DNA from: Phytophthora hibernalis
Taxonomy: Eukaryota; Oomycota; Peronosporomycetes; Peronosporales; Peronosporaceae
Length of the DNA: 64,000 nt
NCBI GenBank assembly: GCA_012656075.1
Contig: JAAKBF010000300.1
Span: forward strand, 1 to 64,000
Direction of reading: 5' to 3'
The notes under the pieces are model-generated. The model was not told the origin of the DNA. It worked only from the letters and a program-made list of their open reading frames with translations, and did no database searches. Position 1 is the first letter of the stretch, and each line of letters starts with the position of its first letter. Positions 63,876-64,000 of this stretch are shown piece after piece. The translations under genes and the position numbers were made by a program.

Positions 63876-64000
63876 CATTTCCCTTCCAAGGTTCAGTCTT
63901 TTGGACTCGGACGTGAAAATTCGCAACGCTGTGAATCCCCGGCACCCAAGAGAGTTGATAATTGCGATGTTCTGAATCTGAATTCGCAGAATTCTCAGTT

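Overview
The window looks like a transposon-rich, gene-poor stretch of an oomycete nuclear genome, most likely of the Peronosporales (Phytophthora or a downy mildew relative). The case rests on several RxLR-dEER/WY-type effector loci, two NLP (necrosis-inducing-like) genes, RWP-RK proteins of the oomycete type, very short GT-AG introns (83-87 nt), oomycete-style Inr/FPR core promoters, and chromovirus, Copia and DIRS retroelements. I see no tRNA, rRNA or CRISPR. The species cannot be named from sequence alone.

Layout. 0-5 kb: a mariner-like MITE just upstream of a frameshifted RxLR gene, copies of a dispersed repeat, a 5'-truncated LINE on the minus strand and a tyrosine-recombinase relic. 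5-11 kb: a small inverted-repeat element, a Tc1-like transposase relic, an unrecognised ORF fragment, then the first NLP gene with a 436-bp insertion in its 3' flank. 11-16 kb: a DIRS-type tyrosine-recombinase retroelement on the minus strand with an unrecognised ORF upstream of gag. 17-18.6 kb: an effector relic and a TTAA-flanked piggyBac-type MITE. 18.7-23.7 kb: a complete but decayed Copia element with LTRs, a tRNA-iMet anticodon-type primer site and a near-perfect target duplication. 24-27.3 kb: a truncated RxLR gene, the second NLP gene and a 5 x 35-bp tandem repeat.

27.6-36.1 kb is the most gene-like island. It holds an inverted pair of paralogous small basic proteins, two RWP-RK proteins, a spliced cysteine-rich type II membrane protein, and a long membrane/leucine-rich-repeat protein. 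37-46.6 kb holds four RxLR/WY loci in various states of decay around a broken AWS-SET methyltransferase gene and a two-gene PIF/Harbinger transposon (Myb/SANT-like gene plus DDE transposase). 46.6-49 kb is AT-rich and repetitive. 49-57 kb and 57.7-63.9 kb are two minus-strand chromoviruses. The first also carries two candidate plus-strand (antisense) ORFs, one a 172-codon uninterrupted coiled-coil protein.

A recurring theme is single-base frameshifts in otherwise well-conserved genes: both NLPs, at least three RxLR genes, RWP-RK 2, one member of the small-protein pair, the SET gene and the transposase. Some lie in homopolymers, so assembly indels must be separated from true pseudogenisation before these genes are called dead.
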